Origin: Brucella tritici
GTDB taxonomy: Bacteria > Pseudomonadota > Alphaproteobacteria > Rhizobiales > Rhizobiaceae
Direction of reading: 5' to 3'
Assembly: GCF_902825325.1 (NCBI RefSeq)
Contig: NZ_CADEAR010000001.1
Span: 372,001-436,000 of the forward strand
Length of the DNA stretch: 64,000 nucleotides
Part shown: one piece after another, positions 35,900 to 44,230 of the stretch
Numbering within the stretch: the stretch's first letter is position 1
Layout: each line of letters begins with the position of its first letter
The notes under the pieces: model-generated
Seen by the model: only the letters and a program-made list of their open reading frames with translations
The model's database searches: none
Told to the model about the DNA's origin: nothing
Translations under genes and position numbers: made by a program

Positions 35900-36658
35900 A
35901 TGGTGGTAAATGCCGACGACGCTAAAACGCTGCGCCATTTTCTGGAGAGCGCACCCATTGGTGCGGTCTTCGACGAAAGCGATCTCAGCGTGCTCGGCGC
36001 CCTGCCAATTTCCTCAAAAAGCTATGCCTCGCATACAGTAGTCAGCAGCCAGGGAGACTGGGCCAACTCGGTTCATATTATAAAGAGCGGCTGGGGTTGC
36101 ATCTATCGCGACCTTCCTGATGGCGACCGCCAGATTCTGGACTTTCCCATGAAAGGCGATTTTCTGGGTTTCCGAACCGGGCTGGGTTTCAACTACTACA
36201 CCCTGATTTCGGTTACGGAACTCTCGGTACTCGAGATTTCCCTCGACCACCTCACCGAAAGCCTGCTCAAATCGCCGCGCCTTGCCATGACATTCATGGA
36301 ACTCATGGCACGACAGCGGGCAATATTGATCGAACATCTCATCAGTATTGGTCGCCGCAGTGCGCTTGTACGAATTGCGCATCTTCTGCTCGAACTCGGT
36401 CACAGGGCCCGGATCAATGGAACGGGTGACGAAAACAGCTTTTTCTGTCCGTTGACACAGAGCGAACTCGCAGATGCGCTCGGGCTCACCCCGATCCATA
36501 TCAATCGAATGCTGCGCGAACTGCGCGAGGACGACCTTCTGGTTTTCCGCAACAATGAGGTCGAGTTTCTCAACCGATCGGCGCTCGTTCATATCTCAAG
36601 CTTTGACGAGCACTACCTGACCATGGAAATCTTCCCGCGTGTTCGGATCAGCCGGTGA
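35900..36658 (+). CDS. Crp/Fnr-family transcriptional regulator
   Basis: 252 aa from ATG 35900. It has an N-terminal cyclic-nucleotide-binding-like beta-roll (about residues 25-140, with SVHIIKSGWGCIYRDLPDGD and DFPMKGDFLG), a dimerisation helix and a C-terminal HTH (CPLTQSELADALGLTPIHIN near residues 197-216, then RMLRELREDDLL). The FNR-type N-terminal cysteine set and a canonical cAMP phosphate-binding Arg-Ser pair are not visible, so ligand and signal are unclear. An upstream TTG at 35696 would add 68 residues; AGGTAGG ahead of 35900 and normal family length favour the shorter form. It is one of three regulators beside the polysaccharide cluster. Confidence 0.8.
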   Translation: MVVNADDAKTLRHFLESAPIGAVFDESDLSVLGALPISSKSYASHTVVSSQGDWANSVHIIKSGWGCIYRDLPDGDRQILDFPMKGDFLGFRTGLGFNYYTLISVTELSVLEISLDHLTESLLKSPRLAMTFMELMARQRAILIEHLISIGRRSALVRIAHLLLELGHRARINGTGDENSFFCPLTQSELADALGLTPIHINRMLRELREDDLLVFRNNEVEFLNRSALVHISSFDEHYLTMEIFPRVRISR

Positions 36659-36789
36659 GTGACAGGTCCACGGGTTGAGGATTTCCGACATACGCAAATT
36701 CATTCTTCAACAGTTCGTCATTGGCGATGGACTGGAATAGTTGCTCCCTTCATCCTAGATTCAGGGCACATATCAAGGGAGCGCAAAAA

Positions 36790-37236
36790 ATGACCTACAG
36801 CAAGACCCCGGAAGCGATTGCGAAGCTCACGCCGGAGCAATACCGCGTCACGCAGGAAAGCGGCACCGAGCGCCCCGGAACCGGCGAATATCTCTATAAC
36901 AAGGAGCCGGGTATCTATGTTGATATCGTCTCCGGTGAACCACTTTTCGCTTCCGCCGACAAGTATGAGTCCCATTGCGGATGGCCCAGCTTCACCAAGC
37001 CGATTGAACCCTCGAATGTTGCGGAACTGAACGATATCTCGCATGGCATGGTGCGTACGGAAGTGCGTTCGACGCATGGCGATAGCCATCTGGGACATGT
37101 CTTCCCCGACGGCCCGGTAGATCGCGGCGGCCTTCGCTATTGCATCAATTCGGCATCGCTGCGTTTCGTTCCGAAAGACCGGATGGAAGCGGAGGGATAT
37201 GGCCAGTATCTTGATCAGGTCGAAGATATCGGCTGA
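36790..37236 (+). CDS. msrB: Peptide-methionine (R)-S-oxide reductase
   Basis: Reduces methionine-R-sulfoxide in proteins (148 aa). Diagnostic segments are CGWPSFTKP near residue 61, [12 protein letters not shown] near residue 96 and [11 protein letters not shown] near residue 114, with the catalytic Cys116. The two CxxC zinc pairs of E. coli MsrB are missing: the aligned places read [13 protein letters not shown] and [11 protein letters not shown]. This is therefore the zinc-free MsrB form. AAGGGAG lies upstream of ATG 36790. It appears to be an independent gene; a RidA-family gene follows 61 bases later. Confidence 0.92.
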   Translation: MTYSKTPEAIAKLTPEQYRVTQESGTERPGTGEYLYNKEPGIYVDIVSGEPLFASADKYESHCGWPSFTKPIEPSNVAELNDISHGMVRTEVRSTHGDSHLGHVFPDGPVDRGGLRYCINSASLRFVPKDRMEAEGYGQYLDQVEDIG

Positions 37237-37297
37237 ACCGACAAGTAGGGCCCGGACCGGTTTCGGGCCTGAATGTTCTCTGGAGATAGAGGCAGTT

Positions 37298-37708
37298 TTG
37301 GCAGAAGAAACCCGACAGGCTGTTCGCATTCTCAACCCTGAAAATGTCGCGCCCCCGATAGCTGCCTATTCGCATCTGGCGATCATACCTACCGGTGCAG
37401 AGCTTCTGGTCATCGCCGGTCAAGTCGGTATGGGTCGCGATCGCACGATTCCTGAAGAACCCGAAAAACAATATGAATGGGCGCTGCGCAACATCGTGGA
37501 CATCCTTGCCAGTCAAGGTCTCACGGCGGCGAGCCTTATCAAGCTCAACATTTTTCTGGTGGACCGGCTCGACCCGGAACACGCCAAAAACATCCGCACC
37601 ACAATTCTGGGCAGTAGCCTTCCGCCGACAACTCTCGTTTATGTCGCCGGATTGGCACGACCGGAGTTGAAGGTCGAAATCGAGGGCATGGCCGCGCGAA
37701 GTATTTGA
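37298..37708 (+). CDS. RidA/YjgF-family protein
   Basis: About 136 aa. The core matches the RidA fold: LLVIAGQVGMGRD near residue 35, EKQYEWALRNIVDILASQG near residue 57, LIKLNIFLVDR near residue 80, and PPTTLVYVAGLARPELKVEIEG near residues 110-131, which holds the conserved Arg and the VEIEG motif. RidA proteins hydrolyse reactive enamine/imine intermediates; others in the family act in different pathways. TTG 37298 with GGAGATAGAGG upstream is the likely start; an ATG-type start further upstream would overlap msrB. Substrate unknown. Confidence 0.78.
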   Translation: MAEETRQAVRILNPENVAPPIAAYSHLAIIPTGAELLVIAGQVGMGRDRTIPEEPEKQYEWALRNIVDILASQGLTAASLIKLNIFLVDRLDPEHAKNIRTTILGSSLPPTTLVYVAGLARPELKVEIEGMAARSI

Positions 37709-37857
37709 AATAAAATACATGCGGTATGAAAACAATTTGGGTTCAAATTAATTGATCCACAGCCATTCCCAAGGGTAATAAAGTAAGACTTCTTTCTGTC
37801 GCATTGATCACTAATCTGATCCGGCGCACCGCTTCGGCGGAATCAGGCAAATGCGCA

Positions 37858-37896
37858 GCCTCGGTATGATTATGCTATCACCACACATACCGAGGC
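37858..37896. promoter_or_regulatory. Perfect inverted repeat upstream of GAF-LytTR gene
   Basis: Arms GCCTCGGTATG (37858-37868) and CATACCGAGGC (37886-37896), 11 bp each, perfect, with a 17-base spacer. It lies in a 389-base spacer between the RidA gene and the regulator that otherwise shows no gene. It may terminate the upstream gene (a short TTTCC follows) or serve as an operator for the regulator. Confidence 0.5.
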
Positions 37897-38097
37897 TTTC
37901 CGGGGCTTTGGGCCGATATATGCGCCTTGAACCGCCCCATTCCGGATCATTCCCCTGTACGAATAGGCAAATCGTCCGATAAAGCGGTTGCATTAAGCGC
38001 ATGATTTCTATTGCAAATAGCGATAGATTATATTCAATATACTGTCCGACTACTACGAGACGACGGATTTCGATCACGCAACATTTTGGGAGGCGGC

Positions 38098-39018
38098 TTG
38101 GACAGCGCTGTTGGAGCCTACCGGATTTATTCCGAGAAGGAGTGCGCGGAAGCACCCGCACTCGACTGGCCCTATGTTTGCGCGCTGCACCTGCTTCGGA
38201 AACCCGTAGAAAGCGCCATTTCCGAGTTTCTTGCCTTCGTCGGCAATGCTTCGCAAGCTGACCGGTCCTGGATGATCGAGTATGCGCCCGATCTTTTGCG
38301 GTTCCGAAACACCCATGAGTGGTGCAACGGCGATACCATGGCCTATATTTCCGAACTTCAGGAAGCTCCCACCACATTGATTGCATGGTTGCACCGTTAT
38401 CTGACCGAAGGACAGGCCGTTGCCGTCCACGATGTCAGAGGTTTGCCACGTACCGCACGCTCCATTCAGGCAGAGTTCCTGCGTCAGGGAAATCAGAGCA
38501 TCCTGAGCATACCGGTCTTTTACCAGGACCGGCTGCGGGGAATTATCGGCTTCGATACAACCAAGGGCACAAGACGCTGGTCACGCGCGGAAATCAAAGC
38601 CATGTTTCACTGCGCCAGCCTGATCGCGCAGGCGAAATATTCCATACCAGATAATGAGCCTGTTTCAGATGAAGAGCCGGACCCCACATCGCTAATCTAC
38701 GTCAGCAAACGCGGGGTAATGCGCGGGATTTCCCCGGAGGAAATCATTGGGGTCCGTTCGGCAGGCAATTACAGCGAAATCTGGCTCAGCGACGGTTCCA
38801 TGGTTCTCGATTCCCGACCGCTTGGCATATGGGCAGGCATTCTTCCGGCAAGCGTCTTTTTTCGTATTCACCGCACCACATTCATAAACGTCCTGCACGT
38901 CTCGGACATAGACAGAAGTATGCTCGACAAATGGCTGGTCAGGATGCGCGGCATCGATCAGTCATGGCCTGTCTCACGGTCCTATCGAAAGGCACTACGC
39001 GAGCGCCTGGGCTTCTAG
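38098..39018 (+). CDS. GAF-LytTR transcriptional regulator
   Basis: 306 aa. An N-terminal GAF-like sensor domain spans roughly residues 25-185 (YLTEGQAVAVHDVRGLP and SILSIPVFYQDRLRGIIGFD). A LytTR DNA-binding domain occupies residues 205-305 (GISPEEIIGVRSAGNYSEIW, VFFRIHRTTFINVLHVSDID, then PVSRSYRKALRERL). TTG 38098 has GGGAGG four bases upstream; an in-frame TTG at 38011 would add 29 residues without domain content. Such one-component proteins sense a small ligand through the GAF domain. It could be a regulator of the nearby polysaccharide genes, but there is no direct evidence. Confidence 0.82.
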   Translation: MDSAVGAYRIYSEKECAEAPALDWPYVCALHLLRKPVESAISEFLAFVGNASQADRSWMIEYAPDLLRFRNTHEWCNGDTMAYISELQEAPTTLIAWLHRYLTEGQAVAVHDVRGLPRTARSIQAEFLRQGNQSILSIPVFYQDRLRGIIGFDTTKGTRRWSRAEIKAMFHCASLIAQAKYSIPDNEPVSDEEPDPTSLIYVSKRGVMRGISPEEIIGVRSAGNYSEIWLSDGSMVLDSRPLGIWAGILPASVFFRIHRTTFINVLHVSDIDRSMLDKWLVRMRGIDQSWPVSRSYRKALRERLGF

Positions 39019-39154
39019 CCTTTATTTCACCTTATTTTTGTCCGTCCGTCGCCACAAAATTCCGTGTGAAATGCGAAAGTTTTTCTCACATAAATGCCAT
39101 TTAAGCGTCGAACAGGATCAAATCCTGGTTTTGCCTTAATTTAAAATCAGCTGC

Positions 39155-40783
39155 TCAATGCAGGTCGAGATGTGCTTTGAGCGGCGTGTCGTCATGCACC
39201 GGAACAGTCTGTCTTTCGATCATGCGATGGACGAGCGGCGGCTTGTCTCCCTTGTGCAAGGCAAGCAGCCGTTCCGACACTTCGGCGTCGGCCTGAGTCC
39301 GGCGCTGGTTGTGACGGACATACTCAACCCAGGTCGGCACATGATAACTTTCCGTCCAGGTTTCCGGGTTCTCCAGATCGCGCAGCAGCACCCATTGCCG
39401 GGCACCGTCGCGGATACGCATACGGCGGCGCAAGGCCATGGCGGAAAGGAACGACGGAACATCTTCCTGTGCGATCTTGTAATCGACCATGATCATGATC
39501 GGACCACTACGCGAACGCAGATCCAGCCGAAGCTGCGGCTCGCTGAAACGGTTGAGCGGATCAAGATTGAGGGATTCAAACTCGGGCTGCGGAAGGAGGA
39601 GACCAATCAGCGCTCCGAACATCAATACGACCGCGGCGGCCAGAAGCGCGCCCGGCACGCCATATTCGTCAGCGACCGCACCCCAAAGCCAGCTACCCGC
39701 CGCCATCCCGCCAAAGGTTGCGGTCTGATAAAGTGCCAGAGCACGCCCCACCACCCAGCGCGGCGTGGAAAGCTGCACGGTGACGTTGAACAGCGACAGC
39801 GCAAGAACCCAGGAAACACCGGCAGGCAGCAGGAAAATACAGCTCAGCCACATGTTCCGGCTGATCGACAGCAAGGCGCAGCTGATTGCAAAGGCGACAA
39901 AAGCACCACGCACCAGCCACTCATTGCCGAGAAGCTCACGAAGCCGCGCGCTGAGCAACGCGCCGCCAATAGCGCCAAGTCCGAAGAAACCCAGCATGAT
40001 ACCGTAGATAAGCGCTGTTCCGTGGACGAGATCGCGCGCGACGAGCGGCAAAAGCGCCAGAATGACAATCGCGGACAGGCCGAACAGAAAGCCCCGGAAC
40101 ATCACTTTCAGGAGGTTCGGCGACATGGCGACATAACGCAGCCCCGCCACCATGGCCGGTCCCAGCGTTTCACGCGGCAGGGTGGATTTGACCGTTTCCG
40201 GCTTCCACCGCCACAGCGCCAGAATGAGCGCGCAATAGCTGAACGCATTGAAAATGAAGGCAAAAGCAGCACCCGCCGCCGCAACGATGATACCGCCGAT
40301 GGCAGGACCGATGCTGCGCATGAGATTAAAGCTCATGCTGTTGAGCGCCACGGCTGCGGGCAGATCGGTGCGGGGAACGATATCCCCCATCGAAGCCTGC
40401 CAGGACGGATTGTGCAACGCCCCGCCGCAACCGATCAGGAAGGTGAAGCTGAGCAGCATCCACGGCGTGAGAATGCCAAGATAGGCAAAAGCCGCCAGCG
40501 CGACCGAAATGATCAGGAGCAAAACCTGCGCGGTCAGCATGATGCGGCGGCGGTCGAAATTATCGGCCAATGCGCCTGCAGCAACTGAAAAGATCATCAC
40601 AGGCAGGGTTGTCGAAGCCTGCACAAGTGCAACCATATCGTCCGAATGGGCGATGGTTGCCATCATCCAGCCAGCACCGACCGTCTGCACCAGACCGCCA
40701 AGGTTGGAAACCAATGTAGCTGACCAGAGCGCCCGAAATGTTTTGTATTGGAAAGGCGCAAGGGGGGAAATTCTCTGCGGCAC
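39155..40783 (-). CDS. MFS transporter (DUF894/EntS-like) with C-terminal soluble domain
   Basis: 542 aa. The first 405 residues form about 11-12 transmembrane segments with MFS landmarks (GALADNFDRRRIMLTAQ near residue 70, the classical loop 2-3 motif). The last 130 residues are soluble and basic (SGPIMIMVDYKIAQEDVPSF, then HVPTWVEYVRHNQRRTQADA), a tail found in a subset of the DUF894 family. GTG at 40783 is preceded by GGGAGG. It is divergent from the TetR gene with an operator palindrome between them, so it may be that regulator's target. Substrate unknown. Confidence 0.82.
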   Translation of the reverse strand: MPQRISPLAPFQYKTFRALWSATLVSNLGGLVQTVGAGWMMATIAHSDDMVALVQASTTLPVMIFSVAAGALADNFDRRRIMLTAQVLLLIISVALAAFAYLGILTPWMLLSFTFLIGCGGALHNPSWQASMGDIVPRTDLPAAVALNSMSFNLMRSIGPAIGGIIVAAAGAAFAFIFNAFSYCALILALWRWKPETVKSTLPRETLGPAMVAGLRYVAMSPNLLKVMFRGFLFGLSAIVILALLPLVARDLVHGTALIYGIMLGFFGLGAIGGALLSARLRELLGNEWLVRGAFVAFAISCALLSISRNMWLSCIFLLPAGVSWVLALSLFNVTVQLSTPRWVVGRALALYQTATFGGMAAGSWLWGAVADEYGVPGALLAAAVVLMFGALIGLLLPQPEFESLNLDPLNRFSEPQLRLDLRSRSGPIMIMVDYKIAQEDVPSFLSAMALRRRMRIRDGARQWVLLRDLENPETWTESYHVPTWVEYVRHNQRRTQADAEVSERLLALHKGDKPPLVHRMIERQTVPVHDDTPLKAHLDLH

Positions 40784-40878
40784 CGGACGACCTCCCGTTC
40801 CATCTGCCTAATTAAGCGGATACGTGAATCTCTCCCTAGGGACAAGGGGTTAAAACCGTCGGCGCACGAGAATGATGA

Positions 40879-40918
40879 TTGACTCCGCCTTTTCATTAGG
40901 TAGACTGGTCTACCTAAT
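40879..40918 (+). promoter_or_regulatory. Promoter with embedded TetR-type operator
   Basis: TTGACT (40879-40884), 16-base spacer, TAGACT (40901-40906). A perfect palindrome covers the -10 box: ATTAGGTAGAC (40895-40905), TG, GTCTACCTAAT (40908-40918). The TAGAC..GTCTA core resembles operators of NemR/LmrA-type TetR proteins. The likely reader is the TetR gene starting 17 bases later; the divergent MFS gene could be co-controlled. Confidence 0.7.
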
Positions 40919-40934
40919 AGATGGAACAAATGTG

Positions 40935-41525
40935 ATGAGCGATCCCGCGGCTCCAAGTTCAAGACCGGCACGCGAGCGGCTTTTAGCAGCGGCGGCGGAA
41001 CTGTTTTACGACGAAGGCATTTCGGCGACCGGGATCGACGCGATCATCCAGCGTGCGGGCGTGGCAAAGCAGAGCCTCTACAACAACTTCGCATCCAAGG
41101 CGGAACTGGTGGCCACCTATCTGGAGCATCGTCATGCCGAATGGCTGGGCCTCTATGAAAAGCGCATGGAAAAGGCATCCACCCCGATGAACGGGATACT
41201 GGCGGTCTTCGACGCTTATCGCGACCACGCGGAGTTTGCCTATGAACATGGATTTCGCGGTTGCGGCCTGCTGAATGCGGCAGCAGAGCTGCCCGCTGGC
41301 GATCCGGGCCGCGAGGCGGTGAGAAAACACAAGGAAGAGGTCGAAGGCCTGCTTGTGACACATCTCACCGGCCTGATCCCCGACGATCCGCCTCGGGTCA
41401 GCCAACTGGCCGTGCAGCTCTCCTTCATTCTCGAAGGAGCGATCATGCGGGCTGGCCTTGAAGGCAACAGTGCGCGTCTTGGCGAAGCCAAGGCGATGGT
41501 CGCGACCATTTTGAAACCAGTATAA
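40935..41525 (+). CDS. TetR-family transcriptional regulator
   Basis: 196 aa. N-terminal HTH (ARERLLAAAAELFYDEGISATGIDAI split near residues 12-37, then KQSLYNNFASKAEL near residue 48) and a helical ligand-binding C-terminal domain with GFRGCGLLNAAAELP near residue 105, a segment common in the NemR/LmrA-like subfamily. ATG 40935 is chosen because it starts just after the operator; a longer frame from 40872 would run through the palindrome. It ends one base before the EamA gene, so both form an operon that the protein probably represses. Confidence 0.88.
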   Translation: MSDPAAPSSRPARERLLAAAAELFYDEGISATGIDAIIQRAGVAKQSLYNNFASKAELVATYLEHRHAEWLGLYEKRMEKASTPMNGILAVFDAYRDHAEFAYEHGFRGCGLLNAAAELPAGDPGREAVRKHKEEVEGLLVTHLTGLIPDDPPRVSQLAVQLSFILEGAIMRAGLEGNSARLGEAKAMVATILKPV

Positions 41526-41526
41526 A

Positions 41527-42462
41527 ATGCAATCATCGAAAAGCTATCTTCTGGGAGTGACGGCCATCATCGTCGCTTCCACCATCTGGGGCACGACCGG
41601 CACCGCCGCAACCTTCGCGCCCGAGGTCGGCGCGGCTGCGATCGGCGCTGCGGCCATGGGCCTTGGCGGACTGGCGCAAGCCGCAATCGCCTGGCGCGGG
41701 CTGATTGCCTCGCGAAAGGCACTTGCCGATCGATGGCGCATCCTCATACTGGGCGCGGTCTGCGTCGCGATTTATCCCCTTGCCTTCTGTGGGTCCATGC
41801 GGATGGCTGGCGTAACCATCGGAACGGTCATTTCGCTCGGTTCCGCCCCGCTTCTGTCAGCATGCATCGAGTATCGGCAAAGCGGCTTTCGCCCTTCTTT
41901 GCGCTGGCTGGCAGGTGCCACGGTCGGCATTGTCGGCATGGTCCTGCTCAGCATGTCGGAGGACGGCGGCGGCCATGCTGCGTCTGCAGAAGGCTCCACG
42001 CTCATGGGCGCACTGGTCGGGTTGGTGGCAGGCTTCACTTATGCGCTTTATTCCTCATGCGCGCGCCAGCTCATGCAGGGCGGCATATCATCGACAACTG
42101 CAATGGGCGCGACGTTCGGCATAGGCGGTCTTCTGCTGATGCCGGTTCTGATCGCAACCGGTGGGCCGTTTCTCGCCTCATGGAACAATGCGGCTGTGGG
42201 TCTATACATGGCCTTCGTGCCAATGTTCCTCGGCTATGTCTGTTTCGGCTACGGGTTGAGCCGTGTTGAAACAAGCGTGGCGACGACGATCACGCTGTTC
42301 GAACCGGTTGTCGCCGCGTTTTTCGCGGTGGTGATTGTCGGCGAGCGCCTTTCCGCCCTCGGCTGGTTTGGTGTTCTTCTGGTCGTCATCTGCCTTATCT
42401 GCATCACCATACCAACCCGCAGTCAAAAGACTCAGATGAAAGTCCTTGAGCCGTCAACCTGA
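41527..42462 (+). CDS. EamA/DMT-family transporter
   Basis: 311 aa inner-membrane protein with 10 hydrophobic segments arranged as two EamA repeats (first IIVASTIWGTTGTAA near residue 15; second LVGLVAGFTYALYSSCARQL near residue 165, ending FEPVVAAFFAVVIVGERLS near residue 260). DMT transporters export amino acids, metabolites or toxic compounds. The TetR regulator is directly upstream (1-base spacing), which suggests an inducible exporter. Substrate unknown. Confidence 0.85.
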   Translation: MQSSKSYLLGVTAIIVASTIWGTTGTAATFAPEVGAAAIGAAAMGLGGLAQAAIAWRGLIASRKALADRWRILILGAVCVAIYPLAFCGSMRMAGVTIGTVISLGSAPLLSACIEYRQSGFRPSLRWLAGATVGIVGMVLLSMSEDGGGHAASAEGSTLMGALVGLVAGFTYALYSSCARQLMQGGISSTTAMGATFGIGGLLLMPVLIATGGPFLASWNNAAVGLYMAFVPMFLGYVCFGYGLSRVETSVATTITLFEPVVAAFFAVVIVGERLSALGWFGVLLVVICLICITIPTRSQKTQMKVLEPST

Positions 42463-42480
42463 TGCGCCTTTTCACATTTA

Positions 42481-42528
42481 CGCGCATCTTGTCCGAAAAC
42501 CGTTTCACACTTTTAGGGACGCGCTTTT
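42481..42528 (+). repeat. Partial mosaic repeat (CCGAAAACCG module)
   Basis: CGCGCATCTTGTCCGAAAAC followed by CGTTTCACACTTTTAGGGAC and GCGC corresponds to the second half of the repeat at 14665-14767. It lies between two convergent genes, and the last codons and the stop of the LysR gene are inside it. Confidence 0.7.
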
Positions 42529-43386
42529 TAACCAGGCTTTGACGGCATCGACCGATTCCGGATGGCGCGGCTTTCGAAGGGAAACCGCATAGAAATCTGC
42601 GCCCACCCGCAACTCTGTGGCCAGCGGCTGAACGAGGCTGCCTGCGGCAACTTCCTTCTCCACGAAGAAACGGCTTGCCAGTGCCAGCCCCTGCCCGGCA
42701 ATCGCCGCGTCGATGGCAAGTGACGTCTGGTTGAAGCGAATATTCTTTGGCGAAGTCGACACGCCGCCCGGAAAAGCCTTTTCCAGATAGCGCGGCCAGA
42801 AATTATGCCCATCGTGCAGCAGCGGATAGTGCTCCAGATTTTCCGGCATCACCGGATCGCCAAGCCTTTCGACCAGCACCGGGCTTGCAACGGCGACGAT
42901 CACATGCTCGAAAAGCAGCTCCGCATTCAGCCCCGGACCGAAAGGCGGCTCGCCGTAACGCACCGCCAGATCGACGGCATCGGTCTGGAAATTTGCGACC
43001 TTGTCGCTGGCGACAATGCGCAATTCTATATCAGGATGTGCACGCGTGAACTCCGCCAATCGCGGGATCAGCCATTTCGATGCGAAGGTTGGCGTCACGC
43101 TGATCGTCAGATGCTGCGGTTCAGGCCGCAGCATTTCGGTCGCCTCCGAAAGCAGGTCGAACGCGCGCCGCACATTGGCAATATATGCACGGGCCGGTTC
43201 GGTCATGACCAGCGTACGGGGTTGGCGTTCGAAGAGTTTCAGTCCAAGCTCTGCTTCAAGCCCGCGTATCTGTTGGGCCACCGCCGCCTGCGTCACGCCA
43301 AGTTCTTCCGCCGCCAGCCGGAAATTCAAATGCCGCGTGACGACTTCAAACACACGCAGACCGTTGAGCGAGGGAAGTCTTTTCAT
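42505..43386 (-). CDS. LysR-family regulator (GcvA-like)
   Basis: 293 aa. HTH at residues 1-62 (LPSLNGLRVFEVVTRHLNFR, then AAEELGVTQAAVAQQIRGLE) and a periplasmic-binding-fold effector domain (ISVTPTFASKWLIPRL near residue 95; AVRYGEPPFGPG near residue 142), the GcvA subgroup pattern. The C-terminus (SLKV) is encoded by the partial repeat. It is divergent from an SDR gene (138-base spacer), the typical arrangement for a LysR protein controlling its neighbour. Confidence 0.87.
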   Translation of the reverse strand: MKRLPSLNGLRVFEVVTRHLNFRLAAEELGVTQAAVAQQIRGLEAELGLKLFERQPRTLVMTEPARAYIANVRRAFDLLSEATEMLRPEPQHLTISVTPTFASKWLIPRLAEFTRAHPDIELRIVASDKVANFQTDAVDLAVRYGEPPFGPGLNAELLFEHVIVAVASPVLVERLGDPVMPENLEHYPLLHDGHNFWPRYLEKAFPGGVSTSPKNIRFNQTSLAIDAAIAGQGLALASRFFVEKEVAAGSLVQPLATELRVGADFYAVSLRKPRHPESVDAVKAWLKSASLKV

Positions 43387-43524
43387 AAATCGAACTCGAT
43401 AGATTTTCTACTGATTGGTGTTACGCATTCTCGTTCGTAAGGATAGTGGATTTCCGCTATAACGTCAAAAAATGGCCGTCGATAGTTGCCGCCTGGCGCA
43501 ACACTCTGAAAAAAGGAACGCATC

Positions 43525-44229
43525 ATGACAATAGAAAAAGTAGCGATTGTAACGGCCGGCGGAAGCGGCATGGGCGCCGCCGCCGCGCGCAGACTGGCGC
43601 AGGACGGTTTCAAGGTTGCAATCCTCTCATCCTCCGGCAAGGGCGAAGCACTGGCCGAGGAACTGGGCGGCATCGGCATCACCGGTTCGAACCAGTCGAA
43701 TGACGATCTGAAGCGCCTTGTGGACGCGGTTCTGGCAAAATGGGGCCGTATCGACGTGCTGGTGAACAGCGCAGGCCACGGCCCGCGCGCGCCGATTCTC
43801 GAAATCACCGATGAAGACTGGCACAAGGGGATGGATACCTATTTCCTGAATGCGGTTCGCCCGTCCCGTCTCGTTGTGCCGACGATGCAGAAGCAGAAGT
43901 CGGGCGTCATTATCAATATCTCGACCGCATGGGCATTCGAGCCGAGCGCCATGTTCCCGACTTCGGCGGTGTTCCGCGCAGGGCTAGCCTCTTTCACCAA
44001 GATTTTCGCCGACACCTATGCAGCCGATAATATCCGCATGAACAATGTTCTTCCGGGCTGGATCGACAGCCTGCCGAAGGTGGAAGAGCGCCGGGCAAGT
44101 GTTCCGATGCAGCGCTATGGCACGAGCGAGGAAATTGCCGCGACGATCGCCTTCCTCGCATCGGATGGCGCCGCCTATATCACGGGCCAGAACCTGCGCG
44201 TGGATGGCGGCCTGACCCGCGCAGTTTAA
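43525..44229 (+). CDS. SDR-family protein lacking the Tyr/Lys catalytic pair
   Basis: 234 aa classical short-chain dehydrogenase fold: nucleotide-binding TAGGSGMGAAAARRL near residue 10, VLVNSAGHG near residue 79, NISTAW near residue 133, and PGWIDSLP near residue 179. At the catalytic position, counted 14 residues after NIS as in FabG, the YxxxK motif reads SAVFR, so Tyr is Ser and Lys is Arg. The rest of the domain is intact, so it is either a non-canonical enzyme or a binding protein. AAAAAGGAACGC precedes the ATG. It is probably controlled by the divergent LysR gene and is convergent with the XRE gene. Confidence 0.85.
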   Translation: MTIEKVAIVTAGGSGMGAAAARRLAQDGFKVAILSSSGKGEALAEELGGIGITGSNQSNDDLKRLVDAVLAKWGRIDVLVNSAGHGPRAPILEITDEDWHKGMDTYFLNAVRPSRLVVPTMQKQKSGVIINISTAWAFEPSAMFPTSAVFRAGLASFTKIFADTYAADNIRMNNVLPGWIDSLPKVEERRASVPMQRYGTSEEIAATIAFLASDGAAYITGQNLRVDGGLTRAV

Positions 44230-44230
44230 A

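Noticed and set aside
39158-40588. A long plus-strand open frame antisense to the MFS transporter gene
   Set aside because: The protein is rich in Arg, His and Gln without membrane or domain features; the minus-strand frame has clear MFS helices and a GTG start with GGGAGG.
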